From assembly GCA_014925825.1 (NCBI GenBank), contig JACGCK010000606.1:1-11612 (forward strand): a DNA stretch of 11,612 nucleotides, given 5' to 3'. The translations under genes were made by a program, and so were the position numbers. Positions 1-8,275 of this stretch are shown piece after piece. Source of the DNA: Pholiota molesta (Eukaryota; Basidiomycota; Agaricomycetes; Agaricales; Strophariaceae). The notes under the pieces were generated by a model. The model had not been told where the DNA came from. It did no database searches and saw only the letters and a program-made list of their open reading frames with translations. Each line of letters opens with the position of its first letter. Position 1 is the first letter of the stretch.

Positions 1-490
1 TCAAGGGAATTCTCTGCGAGACGCGTTATAAAGAGGATCCAAACCACGTAAATGGTGCAAACTTACCTGCAGAGATCGTATGAACCCAAATTCATGAGTT
101 TGTTGGCATTCGATGGTGGTTTTTTATAGCGTTCAAACGGTTAGTATGATATGTACTTTTTGGGCAGATATCCGGCCCGTCCGAGATGACGCGCGTGCGA
201 TGTGAGCAAGATGTGAGAGCAATTGCCAAGCAATTGCACGCGAAATCGGTACATGCTTGCAACAGATTTGTAGGATAGGACAGGATAGGACGTAGATGAG
301 ACGTCGATATCATCATGGACGACACTAATGGCTCACAGCTACCTTGTTGTCTTTTGTTACGTTCCCATACTCCAGGGAGTACACTGAGCCCGGTTACGGT
401 GATAACATGCTTACGACCGTTCATATCTTTGCAGACACACTCTCACTTCGTTCCTATACTCTCACGTCCCGCTTCCCTCCCCTTACCATC
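1..490. repeat. Direct repeat copy A (duplicated divergent promoter block, left edge cut by the window)
   Basis: Position 1 aligns with 8211, and the two copies stay alignable to about 465 here (8710 in copy B), more weakly up to the start codon at 493. By eye the identity is roughly 85 percent, with many small indels. Copy A has an extra AATTGC-containing insert near 217-240, whereas copy B has an extra GCACTGCGT-like insert near 8406. On the minus strand copy A keeps a TATAAAAA box (121-128) and a perfect GTAAGT donor (61-66), both matching the SDR leader in copy B. On the plus strand it ends at the ATG of the decayed gene at 493, after a possible 5' UTR intron whose acceptor is the TTTGCAG at 428-434. 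The left boundary is not visible. Confidence 0.9.
61..128 (-). promoter_or_regulatory. Leftward TATA box and spliced-leader donor inside repeat copy A
   Basis: Read on the minus strand, TATAAAAA lies at 121-128 and CTGCAG followed by GTAAGT at 61-72. The same pair in copy B sits 5' of the SDR start codon, with TATA at 8330-8337 and donor at 8270-8275. The transcript would run leftward out of the window, so a gene, possibly a paralogue of the SDR, is expected beyond position 1. Promoter activity is inferred from spacing and conservation only. Confidence 0.5.
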
Positions 491-641
491 CGATGTCCGG
501 CTTCTCCGCCATCCCGCAATTGTCATCCGCTCCGCCCTCCGCTCCGCGCCGGGAGACGCGCCACAGCCCCCGTCACAGCACCAGCCTCAACACCCCGCTC
601 ACCTCTGCCACATCTAGCGCTCACCTTGCAAGGTGGCAACA

Positions 642-1760
642 TCAGTCGCACGGACACAACACAAGACCCGTCCGCTACATACAGCATACAACGTGGGCAA
701 CAACCAACGTCGTCCCGCCGCTGCGGACGCCTCTTCCTCAATGCGAGAACGGCCTCGACACGAACGCGATCCGGATGCATACACCTTGCCTCAGGCGCCC
801 CTACGACGAACGGAACATGCGAGCAGGATATCTGGAGGACGTCGGAGCCCACACGGCGAACGTCATACATCCAGATGGCACGGGAGGGTGGTCCCTTGGC
901 ACCACGGCGCATAGACACCAAGCAGCACGGACAGCGGAAAGCTCCCAGGTGTGTGATTCTTCCCTCATCTCTCCTCCTCTCAGCGTCGCATCGCGCTCAC
1001 AGCACTGAGCTAGCCAACACAGCGGCGACGCAACGACCTGCTCCACCAGCGGATCGCGGACGGCGATCCGCAGACCAGCACGATATTCGGATACCGGAGC
1101 ACAGTCAGCAATGAGCCGACGAAGACGACGACGTTGAACTACGGTATGCGCGACCCATGGCGTGGCTTGGACGACAACGGCTCGACTCGGGCGACGCGAG
1201 CACCGTGCGCAGCTACGGGAAATCGTCTGGGAGCGCACAAATTACCAGCAGCACCTCCAGAGCGGCATGCAAAGACCACGGCGACGAACGGGATGCACGA
1301 GCAGGGTATCTGGACGACATCGGCGCACATCGGGCGAGCGCCGACGTTCAGATGCCACGGATAAGCCGATAGCATGAGGGGGCGGTCCACGGGCACCACA
1401 GCGCCCAGAAGCAAGGCAGGCAGCACGGACCGCGCGCAGCTCCCAGGTGTGTGGACCCTATCCCATCCCCCTGCTCTCAGTGTCGTGCTCACAGCAGTAA
1501 GCTAGGCACCACGTCGGCGCCGCGACGACACTACTGCCCCAGAGCACGGCGCGCACGATATACGGTATACGAACACCAGAGCATAGCAACGAGACAACGA
1601 CGCTGGGTACCGGGCGGAGGACTCACGGCGTGTTTTGGACGACAGCGGCTCGTCTCGCAAGGATGCGGGGAACGAGAGCACAGGTGCACGGCTGCGGGAA
1701 AACGTCAATGAGTACTCAACCGCTTCGCCGTATACAAATTACTCGCGGCGATACGGCCTC
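642..1760 (+). repeat. Tandem repeat of about 475 bp inside the decayed gene
   Basis: Diverged units recur with offsets of 468-498 bp. Landmarks are GACGAACGG at 805 and 1283, CTCCCAGGTGTGTG at 942 and 1440, GATATTCGGATAC near 1081 against GATATACGGTATAC near 1556, and TTGGACGACARCGGCTCG at 1168 and 1636. The third unit is partial. Around the first landmark both units give the same peptide in the same local frame, DER-RAGYL(E/D)D(V/I)GAH, so the repeat was probably coding when it duplicated. Confidence 0.7.
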
Positions 1761-1888
1761 GACGACCCGACCGCGTGCGGAAAGACGGAGATCTGCTAGG
1801 GCGCAGCGCGGCACAAGGGCATCAGTGAGTGCAGTGCTGCTTCGACCATGCATGCATGACGTACTGCCCGTGAGGTCAACGCGCCGCC

Positions 1889-2130
1889 TTCGTGCGGCAT
1901 ACGGACAAGTTGGTAGAGGGATGGCGCCTCGTCCTAGCCCACGAACGACGACGCGAACAGCTCGATATCTGAACGTGCGCCCATCTGTTCCACTCACCAA
2001 CGAGGCGACGACAACGGGCGGCAGTCGGGCGTGGAATCGATATGCGGCATGCAGACGAGTTCGCGGAGGGCCGGCGAGATAGCGCCTCGTTCTGGCCCGT
2101 GAACGACGTGAACACTTCGAGAGCCAGGAG
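1889..2130 (+). repeat. Tandem duplication of about 150 bp inside the decayed gene
   Basis: TGCGGCAT occurs at 1893 and 2043, and GCGCCTCGT at 1924 and 2082, an offset of 150-158 bp. Both copies can be read as RLVLA(H/R)ERR followed by an acidic/aromatic segment. The second copy has TAG where the first has Trp. The first copy hits a stop just after REQLDI. This shared peptide reading supports a coding origin and later decay. Confidence 0.6.
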
Positions 2131-2170
2131 GCCAACACGGCCTAAACGAGCGGGAAGATCTGTCAAGGGC

Positions 2171-2790
2171 GATGGGATGAAAGCCATGACGGCGAACTTG
2201 CTGTCTCGGGATATGGGTGAGCACGGTCGTCAGAACACTGATAGCTGTTACTTACCTGACTTTTTCCAGCACCGAGGTTGGCTGACGCAGGCGCGCATGG
2301 GCACGGCGCCGGTGTATCACGCTCATTGGCGAGGTTTCAGGCGCTATCGGCGGCGGTAAGCAATACCACGGCTGCAGAGACTAACCGCAACCAACAGCAA
2401 ACTTACTTACTGCACGTTCCAAAGCCTGAAGGGCGATCAGTTACGAAGAGGACGACGCCATCGGCGGAAGGATGAGTCAAGATCAAGACGATGGGATGAC
2501 AACGAGGACGGCGTACTTGCTGCGTCGGAATATGGGTGAGCACGATGATCAGAACGTTGATATCTATTACTGACCTTGGCTTTATCCAGCACCGGGCTGG
2601 CTGACGCAGTCGCGAAGGCGCTGCGCTAGCGTATCGCGCATGTCGGCGACCACGAAAGGGCCGCTGGGCACTACGGGCGGCGGTAAGCAATACCCGGCTG
2701 CAGAGACTAACAACAACCTACTCACTGCACGTTCCAAAGCCTGAAGGGCTATCAGCTACGAAAAAACGACAAAACGCGGAGGGAGGATTA
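2171..2790 (+). repeat. Tandem duplication of about 319 bp carrying two introns per unit
   Basis: Unit 1 starts at 2171 and unit 2 at 2490 (GATGGGATGA). Each unit contains an exon end (GGATATGG or GAATATGG), a first intron (2217-2269 and 2536-2589), a middle exon (2270-2355 and 2590-2682) and a second intron (2356-2424 and 2683-2739) ending CACGTTCCAAAG. The duplication therefore copied whole intron-exon modules at the DNA level. The middle exons differ by 7 nt (86 against 93), so unit 1 is out of frame relative to unit 2. Confidence 0.85.
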
Positions 2791-2950
2791 CATGTTAGTA
2801 CGGTGCGTATGCCCCGCCGGAGGACACGCGCTCACCTTGTCTCATAGACGCCTGTGGCCCGACGCTATCGACGACATCGCCAGCGACGAGTGGAAGTGTG
2901 GGCGGATACAGGAGGGCAACGCTGACCAGATCCAGCAGTTCGAGAGATAG
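2425..2950 (+). pseudogene. Best-preserved 3' exon block of the decayed repeat-protein gene
   Basis: Three exons are separated by two consensus introns. Exon 2425-2535 is followed by an intron at 2536-2589 (GTGAGC donor, CTGAC branch, CCAG acceptor). Exon 2590-2682 is followed by an intron at 2683-2739 (GTAAGC donor, ACTAAC branch, AAAG acceptor). The last exon is 2740-2950. Phases match: GG plus C, then CG plus C. The joined frame reads through NEDGVLAASEYG, then GLADAVAKALR, then a TAG at 2627-2629, then RIAHVGDHERAAGHYGRR, and ends with LWPDAIDDIASDEWKCGRI and ADQIQQFER before TAG at 2948. One nonsense codon in about 138 codons of open, protein-like sequence points to a recently inactivated C-terminal region, or to a base error. 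The family is not one I can name. Confidence 0.65.
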
Positions 2951-3012
2951 AATCGAGAGCGAAGAGAGAAGAGCAGGAAAGCAGAGCAGAGCAGGATGAG
3001 GGAAGGAGAGGG
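2934..3012 (+). repeat. Purine-rich tract at the 3' end of the decayed gene
   Basis: This roughly 80-bp stretch is mainly G and A, with recurring GAGCAG and GAGAG motifs, starting just before the stop codon at 2948. It is probably low-complexity 3' UTR sequence. No function can be assigned. Confidence 0.6.
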
Positions 3013-5480
3013 ATATCCGTAGTCTTATATACTGATTCGATAGACGTGTACGTACATAGAATGAGAATAGTGGTTTCCGGGATACTTCAGACAGGGTCCG
3101 CACACGCTAAGCGAATCTCGATCCGTATGTCCTCCTCCGTTTTCTCGTCCGCGTCCGTTGAGGTCCGTTGCTCCCCTTGCCTGTGTCTGGTATACCATAC
3201 CAGTTATCATTAAGATACCTCATAGCCCATTTTTATGATGACTAGAATATAACAAAGCGAGGAATTCATTCGAATGTTATATTTGTTAATGAGCTAAAGG
3301 ACGCAGTTCATGTTTCTACATTTTCAAATTTGTGAATCTCTGTCCACAGAGCGGCCAAGTATAACTGTTACCCACCCCCAACGATCCTTAACCCAATAGG
3401 ACATATTCTAATGTCGTAAAACAAGGGAAATGGCACTAATTGCTTATTCCATGCAATCCTCCGAACCCGGACATCCAGCAAATGCATCGATTTGCAGGCG
3501 GAAAGTTCTAGCGCACCATCGTCGCTGGCAACGTACCCGAGAGGACCCTTGATGGGACTAACAACGGCCTTTTACGTGGTTTTTTCAGGTCCCCGTGCGA
3601 TGCGCAATGGACTGGAAACGAGAAACGGGGTGGGAGGAGAGGGTCATGCTCGGTACGGGTATCCTTGCCTGCTCTAGGCTGGTCTCCAAATTTCGGGTGT
3701 CCGATAGAACCGCATTGGGGCTATGTATTACATGTTTAATGCTTCTAGATGGAATTCAGAAGAGAGCAGCAGATGCGCTCTGCAAGCGCTCAGATTCAAT
3801 TGATTGTAAGTTGATGTCGCCGTTATCGCGTACATGTCGCCACATCGCGGTCGCAACAACAATAAAAAGTATTATTACTATACATGTATGTATAATAGGA
3901 TTAAGATACGAAATAGATAGATTTTCTATGCTTCAAATGATGAATTGGGAGAGGAAGAGCGAGTTGATATTGGAGTGATGAATATCCGGATGCCCATCTC
4001 TATGTTCAACTGGAATGGAAACTGCAATTGATAAAAGGTCAGGTACATCTAGCCATGTCCGCGCCGCCGTTACATGTGTAATGCAAAGGCGCGAGAGCAT
4101 CTGTCTTGCGCGATGTTCAGCGCCTAACTTGAAAACGGCGGTATGGTACGCTCAACGGCGCTTTGCCTTGTTCGCTCACGGCGACACTATTTGGCCAATA
4201 ATCTTAACGGATACATTTATAATACAAAAGAGAAAGCGGCTCGAGAGGTGAAGAACCTCGGAGCAATGATGGAACATGCAGATATGTAGATCAGTGGCAC
4301 GAATGATGTCATGTCCGGGCAATCACAATGCTTCAACCTTGCACGTATCCGCAATGACAATCCATTCCAGCTCCTCAATCTATTCTCTTTCTGGAAAGTA
4401 GAATACTTACATGCAAACAGATAGGCTTTCAAGTGCGTCAAAACCCACTAGCTAATTCAAAGCTAATTTGAACGGGACACAAATGTCATTTTAGACCGCT
4501 CGCAACGCTTCAACTTCCTATGTACACTGAGTAATGAAATCTAGGAGTGAAATAATTCGATAGGCTGTGGAATACATATTTTTGTATGGTTCATTCAGCA
4601 GTCTCTAGACCGTACGTAGCTCGAACCTTGATAAACCCTAAGCCTAAATTATGGTGGCGGCATTACGTTCAACATAGCTAAAATATCGATGACATTGCCG
4701 CTCGCAACGCTTCAACCTTGCCCAAAATTACTGTAATGGATTCCGTTCTCATGTCACAATCTCATTGGTGGATGTATAAACAGTTTGCCGGGCAAGTAGC
4801 AGCGAGGCGTCGTTCACTTGGATATATTTCGGCAGTAGTAGTATCTTGGCAATGCTTCTAAAAATGTTAGCAGAAAGAAGCATGAGTTTCAAGCCGTGAT
4901 TTGGGGACGGAGGCGACGATCTGGGTTCCATTACGTACTTGGCTTCTTGTCGTGTCCTTGGAAATATACTCAAAGGCACTTTCCAGCATTGATTATAGGT
5001 GGACGGGGCTTTGGGCACTCATTAATGGGAGAGATATTGAAGCAGCCGAAAAGAACTGCGGTTACGTTTGGATGGTATTATGTGTCCCTTTAAGGGAAGT
5101 TTTGTTATTCTTGGAGATGAATAATACAGCATGGAACGGTTTGTAGGTAAACATTTGGAAAAGAAAATTTATAATGGTATTAGAATAATAAAGAAAGGAG
5201 CCAAAATCTTGGATAGAAGAGGAGTGCAGAGGTACGATGAACTCGGATGGAGGAAGTTTATCCCTGCATGGTGACTTTGTGCAGGGGTTGGGACCGGTAA
5301 CAGTAGTTACTAGTTTCGGTCTAAGAAGGATTTGCCGTGCATTCCAAAATTTAGTATCGAAGAAATAGTGATGGAGACGTGGAAGAATGGGTCCGGCTTG
5401 GCATTCTGAGTATAAAGAGTGGTAACTTTTGGATGCAATGCGTGCCATTCTAACCCGTCCTAATGCGACTTTCAATTCCT
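3013..5480. other. About 2.5 kb without a supportable gene
   Basis: This stretch is visibly more AT-rich than 480-2950. The longest open frames are 127 codons at 3595-3978 (+), 137 codons at 5062-5475 (-) and 89 codons at 4749-5018 (-). None shows a recognisable domain or a conserved splice pattern. On the minus strand near 4860-4870 there is a good branch-plus-acceptor look-alike (CTAAC then TTTTTAG), which could belong to a decayed leftward gene at about 4749-5018, but I cannot confirm it. A set of spaced short repeats at 4326-4721 is listed separately. Confidence 0.5.
4326..4721. repeat. Three spaced copies of a GCAACGCTTCAACCTTGC-like motif
   Basis: The 19-mer CCGCTCGCAACGCTTCAAC is identical at 4496-4514 and 4698-4716, 202 bp apart. 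A third, related copy (CAATGCTTCAACCTTGC) is at about 4326-4342 and shares its right half with the copy at 4698. Flanking sequence is only weakly similar. These may be remnants of a diverged tandem repeat of about 200 bp. No function is suggested. Confidence 0.55.
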
Positions 5481-5805
5481 GTTTCCATCCACAGACCTAT
5501 CTACGACAGTGTCACTATGTCCTCAAGGTTGCAGACATGAGTACTTATCTTGTCTTTCAGGTAACGCGCACTGATGCAGTCATTTCTAGCTTTGATCGTC
5601 GTTGCTAATTAAGCGCCCATGAAAGCGGGTTAGCTTCTGGTTGCGCACATCTGCTTCGCTTCTCTGACTCATTTCTCATGTAAGATGTCTTTTTTATGCC
5701 TCGATGGTGTTCTTGCTGTTCTGACTTCCCTTCTTATTCATTTGATATTCCTTCCATGACCTTATCATCTCTTTACCTATTATTTTTGTAGTCACTTCAG
5801 CGCAC

Positions 5806-6051
5806 TTCAAATCGATTTTTGGATGTCCTGCAAGCACTCCGACAGGATCTGTAAGTCATCACCTCTTCTTATGGTTGCACCTAAGTCTAATTTGATTTTC
5901 TTAGGTCCCGTGGCTGTTGATATACGATCTGATCAGTGGCAGCCTTTGAACTTGACATTCTTATTCACAGTGTTTAAGCACTATTAGCGGGCTGTTATTC
6001 TAATTCGATTTTTGGGCTTCCCGCGAGCAATACTACAGGCCCAATGTAAGT
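5806..6051 (+). repeat. Duplicated exon-like segment ending in GTAAGT (offset about 195 bp)
   Basis: Positions 5806-5856 and 6001-6051 share a segment running from TCGATTTTTGG through an AGCA core to ACAGG and then TGTAAGT. The donor is kept in both copies. The first copy reads NRFLDVLQALRQDL and the second IRFLGFPRAILQAQ, so the similarity is at DNA level with weak peptide similarity. Confidence 0.6.
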
Positions 6052-6431
6052 GGTTTCCACGTCGCTCTAATTGAGGGCCTTATATATTTACATGGAGTTC
6101 TTCCGCAGGGTGAGCAATGGTATAGTCTCTGGGTGAGTGGTTTGACTCTATTTCAGTACCTTGTATCATGGGTTTTTATGTCTTTAGCGGTCTGGTTTTG
6201 ATGATTCAGAATACAGGTGGTCTCGTAAAGTGTGCAGGTGATGATATGCGAATTTCGGTAAGTATTTCTGATTTAACTTGGGACTTTTGCTGACCACGTA
6301 ATTCTCTTAAAGTGATTTCCTTCCGCATCTCGTTTGATGTTTTTATGGTCAGTAGTTTGCATCGCAATTATTGTGGATTTGTTTGATCTTACTTTGGCAT
6401 TGCAGAACCGAAAATCTATTGCTTGAGTCTA

Positions 6432-6757
6432 ATGAGATCTTGCTTGCTCGGTGAGCAGTGATGTTGAAATTATTGGGAATTCATTTAACTGGCGGATAGG
6501 GCTTACTTTGTGTTCACACGAAGTCGACGCACACTCGAACAAAGTGCACAAACTCGGCTGTACGACATTTTTTGAGTTTCACAAAATCTTGCTCACTCGG
6601 TAAGCAGTGCAGTTAACATTATTGGAAATTGGGCTAATCAGCGTTTGCATGAACTCGATGGCCAGCGCGCAAATTAGGTTGTAGTCTCACGAAATTTTGC
6701 TCACTCAGATTGGAAAGCACACGAACTCGACGGCCAGCACGCAAATTAGATGTAAGT
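6432..6757 (+). repeat. Diverged short tandem repeat with splice-donor-like motifs
   Basis: The unit start ATCTTGCTYRCTCGGTRAGCAGTG is at about 6437 and 6584 and is continued by ATTATTGGRAATT. A third unit at about 6688 begins AATTTTGCTCACTCAG and has lost the middle part. The segment GAACTCGAYGGCCAGCRCGCAAATTAG occurs at 6651-6677 and 6723-6749 with two mismatches in 27. A weaker version (ACGAAGTCGACGCACACTCG) lies near 6518-6537. Period is about 147 bp, then about 105 bp where units are shortened. Confidence 0.75.
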
Positions 6758-7032
6758 TGGTCAGTTTCATTTGATTGCAAAATATCTAATTAGCATTGCA
6801 GAGTGTAGTGTACTGTAGGTAGATGTGCGTACCGTAGATAGAGGCGGGTGCGGATGAGCTTGCCCTTCGGGGGGGCTGCACTCTGCGCGCATTACCAGAA
6901 CCCGATTGCAGGTTGCGACCTACGCTCATTTTGAAAACATACCCCCGTTTAGGCAATTTCAGCACGAAAAACAGCCAGTTTCTACCTGGATTCACACCAA
7001 AAAACACCCCGAAAACATCTCCCCTGCCCCCA
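6758..7032. other. 3' flank of the SDR gene, nothing recognised
   Basis: This holds a C/G-run-rich stretch but no domain. A minus-strand open frame runs through it from 7109 to 6786 but has no recognisable content and overlaps the SDR end in another frame. No canonical AATAAA signal is seen on the minus strand just past the SDR stop. Confidence 0.4.
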
Positions 7033-8176
7033 TCATATGGCAAAGTTATATTTCCTGCTCGCCATCCGCTCGATAAAGGAAGGTGCGATCCAGTAGAGCA
7101 GGTGCGCATAGCGCATCGTCTCAGGCATGAACACGGCCTTCTCGCCGCTATCCGCCGCCTGGATGCATCTCCGCGCCACGGCCTCGCGCTTCAGGCCATG
7201 TGCGTTGGGGTCCTTTTCGCGCACCGGCCCGCTGTCGACCGCGGACGCGCGGAAGTCGCCCTCCACGGTAGAGGGCATGAAGAAGGTGAACTGGATGCGC
7301 GGGTGCTCGATGGAGAGGGCCTGGTAGAGCACGAGCGAAGAAGCCTTCGTGGAAGCGTACAGTGTACGTGTCGGAGCCGGAATGATGGACGCCAAGGAGT
7401 TCACGAGGACGATGGATGGGGCTTTGGAGGTGTTAGAGAGCATAGGCACCTGTTTGATAGATAGGTCGAGATTAATCTCGTCAGCACGTGGAGGGTTCTG
7501 GATGAGAGAATTTTGGATATTTACGAATGTCACAGCGGCGATTAGGGGTCCGACGTAGTTGCCCTGAATTGCAGCGAGCGCGACGTCGGCGGTGTGTTTA
7601 ATGCCTTCGGCGCTCGCATCGCGCAGAGCGACGCCTCGCTCCACCTCGACGCCGGCTACCGCCATGAGTGGTTGTAGAGCGGAGACGCCTGCAGCGACGA
7701 CATGTGTATCAAGGCCTCCCATGCTATTTTGCAACACAAATATCAGGAACGCGTACGAGAGTCTGTTCCTGACGCACCTGCTTCAATGGCATTTCTGACT
7801 TTGACCATGTCGTCCACATTCGTAAAGTCGGCTGTAACGCCAAAGATATCGGATGGAGACGCCGTGCGGAAGCCAGCTGACGCCTGTGCGGCGCGACATT
7901 CTGCCTCTACCTCCTTCAGCAATGCTTCTCGTCGTCCGACAACGCATACCCGGGCGCCTCTTTCCGCGTATTGACGTGCAATTGAGCGTCCGATACCGCT
8001 CGAGGCGCCGACGACCAATACGCGTTCCTTCGTCTTCGGACTTTGAGTGAACGTTTTGGCCTAGTTACCGAGGCTCGATAGAGTGCTAGGATGATTGGTA
8101 CAAGAGAAAGAACTAGACTTCTCGAAGGCTTCATTGATAGGAGTTCGCGGAGGATAGCTGGGAGATCGAAGGCCAT
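7033..8176 (-). CDS. Membrane-anchored short-chain dehydrogenase/reductase (possibly a pseudogene)
   Basis: This is a classical SDR fold, expected to reduce a ketone or oxidise an alcohol with NADP(H). The start at 8176 gives a hydrophobic anchor (SLVLSLVPIILALYRAS, residues about 18-35). Next come the Rossmann motif VVGASSGIGRS, then VCVVGRR (Arg favours NADP), VVAAGVSAL, GNYVG, the Ser-bearing VLVNSLASIIPAPTR, and YASTK (YxxxK catalytic pair). The C-terminus MRYAHLLYWIAPSF may touch the membrane. Exons are about 8176-7778, 7723-7525 and 7449-7033, giving near 338 residues, normal for the 3-ketosphinganine reductase/11-beta-HSD-like branch; the substrate is unknown. Two breaks are seen. The frame slips by one base at the A-run 8054-8057, between VTRPK and TFTQSPK. 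A second slip at the G-run 7718-7720 can be avoided by a non-standard acceptor. Everything after that is intact to TGA at 7033. Confidence 0.85.
7450..7524 (-). other. In-frame 75-nt intron in the SDR gene
   Basis: On the minus strand this is GTAAAT ... GCTGAC ... AAACAG, phase 0 on both sides and divisible by three, so it could be misread as 25 codons. Removing it joins AAVTF to VPMLSN, which restores the usual SDR spacing between the Asn helix and the catalytic Ser strand. Confidence 0.8.
7724..7777 (-). other. 54-nt intron in the SDR gene, with an ambiguous acceptor
   Basis: The donor is GTGCGT, the branch CCTGAT and the first acceptor AATAG. Using that acceptor reads EAAW and then falls out of frame by one base at the G-run 7718-7720. 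Extending the intron to the GGGAG at 7716-7720 (62 nt) keeps the frame and reads EA then GLDTHVVAAG. The family normally has a Trp-Gly pair here, which favours a one-base loss over the odd acceptor. Confidence 0.7.
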
Positions 8177-8194
8177 TGCAAGCTCGTTTGGGGC

Positions 8195-8275
8195 CTGTGG
8201 GGGTCGAAATTTAAGGGAATTCTGCGAAACGCGTTATAAAGAGGATCCAGAACCACGTAAATGGTGCAAACTTAC
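8195..8275 (-). other. 5' UTR intron of the SDR gene, within repeat copy B
   Basis: On the minus strand CTGCAG is followed by GTAAGTTTGC. The intron ends CCCCCACAG, 18 nt before the ATG at 8176. The 81-nt length suits a basidiomycete intron. The donor is perfectly conserved in copy A (61-66). A TATAAA inside this intron on the plus strand (8235-8240) is then not a promoter. Confidence 0.65.

Larger units (their letters stand above)
493..2950 (+). pseudogene. Decayed multi-exon gene of an unrecognised, probably basidiomycete-specific repeat-protein family
   Basis: I do not recognise the function. The ATG at 493 opens a Ser/Pro/Arg-rich N-terminus (MSGFSAIPQL, then SAPPSAPRRETRHSPRHS), which looks like a disordered head. 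Downstream, coding-like segments hop between frames: IQRGQQPTSSRRCGRLFLNAR near 690-755 is in a different frame from DERNMRAGYLEDVGAH near 805-852. Arg/Glu/Leu-rich pieces such as AQLREIVWERTNYQQHLQ (about 1206-1260) and RLVLAHERRREQL (about 1924-1962) suggest helical or coiled-coil repeats. The 3' end is well preserved: exons 2425-2535, 2590-2682 and 2740-2950 join in one frame and stop at 2948-2950. Frame breaks, early stops and internal tandem duplications make it a probable pseudogene. The alternative is a live gene with more introns than I could place. The promoter would be in repeat copy A. Confidence 0.55.
5480..6760 (+). pseudogene. Possible decayed spliced locus rich in intron boundaries
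   Basis: Consensus-like donors on the plus strand cluster here: GTAAGT at 5851, 6046, 6258 and 6752, GTGAGC at 6451 and GTAAGC at 6600. They follow pyrimidine-rich acceptors such as TTTTTGTAG at 5783-5791, TTATTCACAG at 5961-5970 and GGCATTGCAG at about 6396-6405. Two exon-sized pieces read like protein: 5792-5850 gives SLQRTSNRFLDVLQALRQDL and 6406-6450 gives TENLLLESNEILLAR. I could not join them into a long frame and recognise no family. It could be a decayed multi-exon gene, a spliced non-coding transcript or chance. The evidence is the density and quality of splice signals plus internal duplication. Confidence 0.35.

Noticed and set aside
27..32. TATAAA on the plus strand here, and at 8235-8240 in copy B, as a promoter
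   Set aside because: In copy B it falls inside the proposed SDR 5' UTR intron and there is no matching rightward start nearby; the minus-strand TATAAAAA fits the leader better.
92..424. Similar minus-strand peptides ending NRLNAIKNHHRMPTNS here and at 8301-8528 as a conserved small protein
   Set aside because: They follow from the DNA repeat. The frame does not stay aligned across indels, and the segment overlaps the promoter and leader.
344..1114. The 256-codon open frame as a complete gene
   Set aside because: GC-rich repeats leave several frames open at once. The N-terminus at 493 and the repeat peptide lie in another frame, so this frame is only locally coding-like.
3595..3978. A 127-codon open frame as a gene
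   Set aside because: No domain, no regular composition, no splice or promoter context.
4634..4641. AACCCTAA as a telomeric repeat
   Set aside because: Only one copy is present.
5062..5475. A 137-codon minus-strand open frame as a gene
   Set aside because: No recognisable motif and no supporting signals; it is the kind of length chance gives in several kb.
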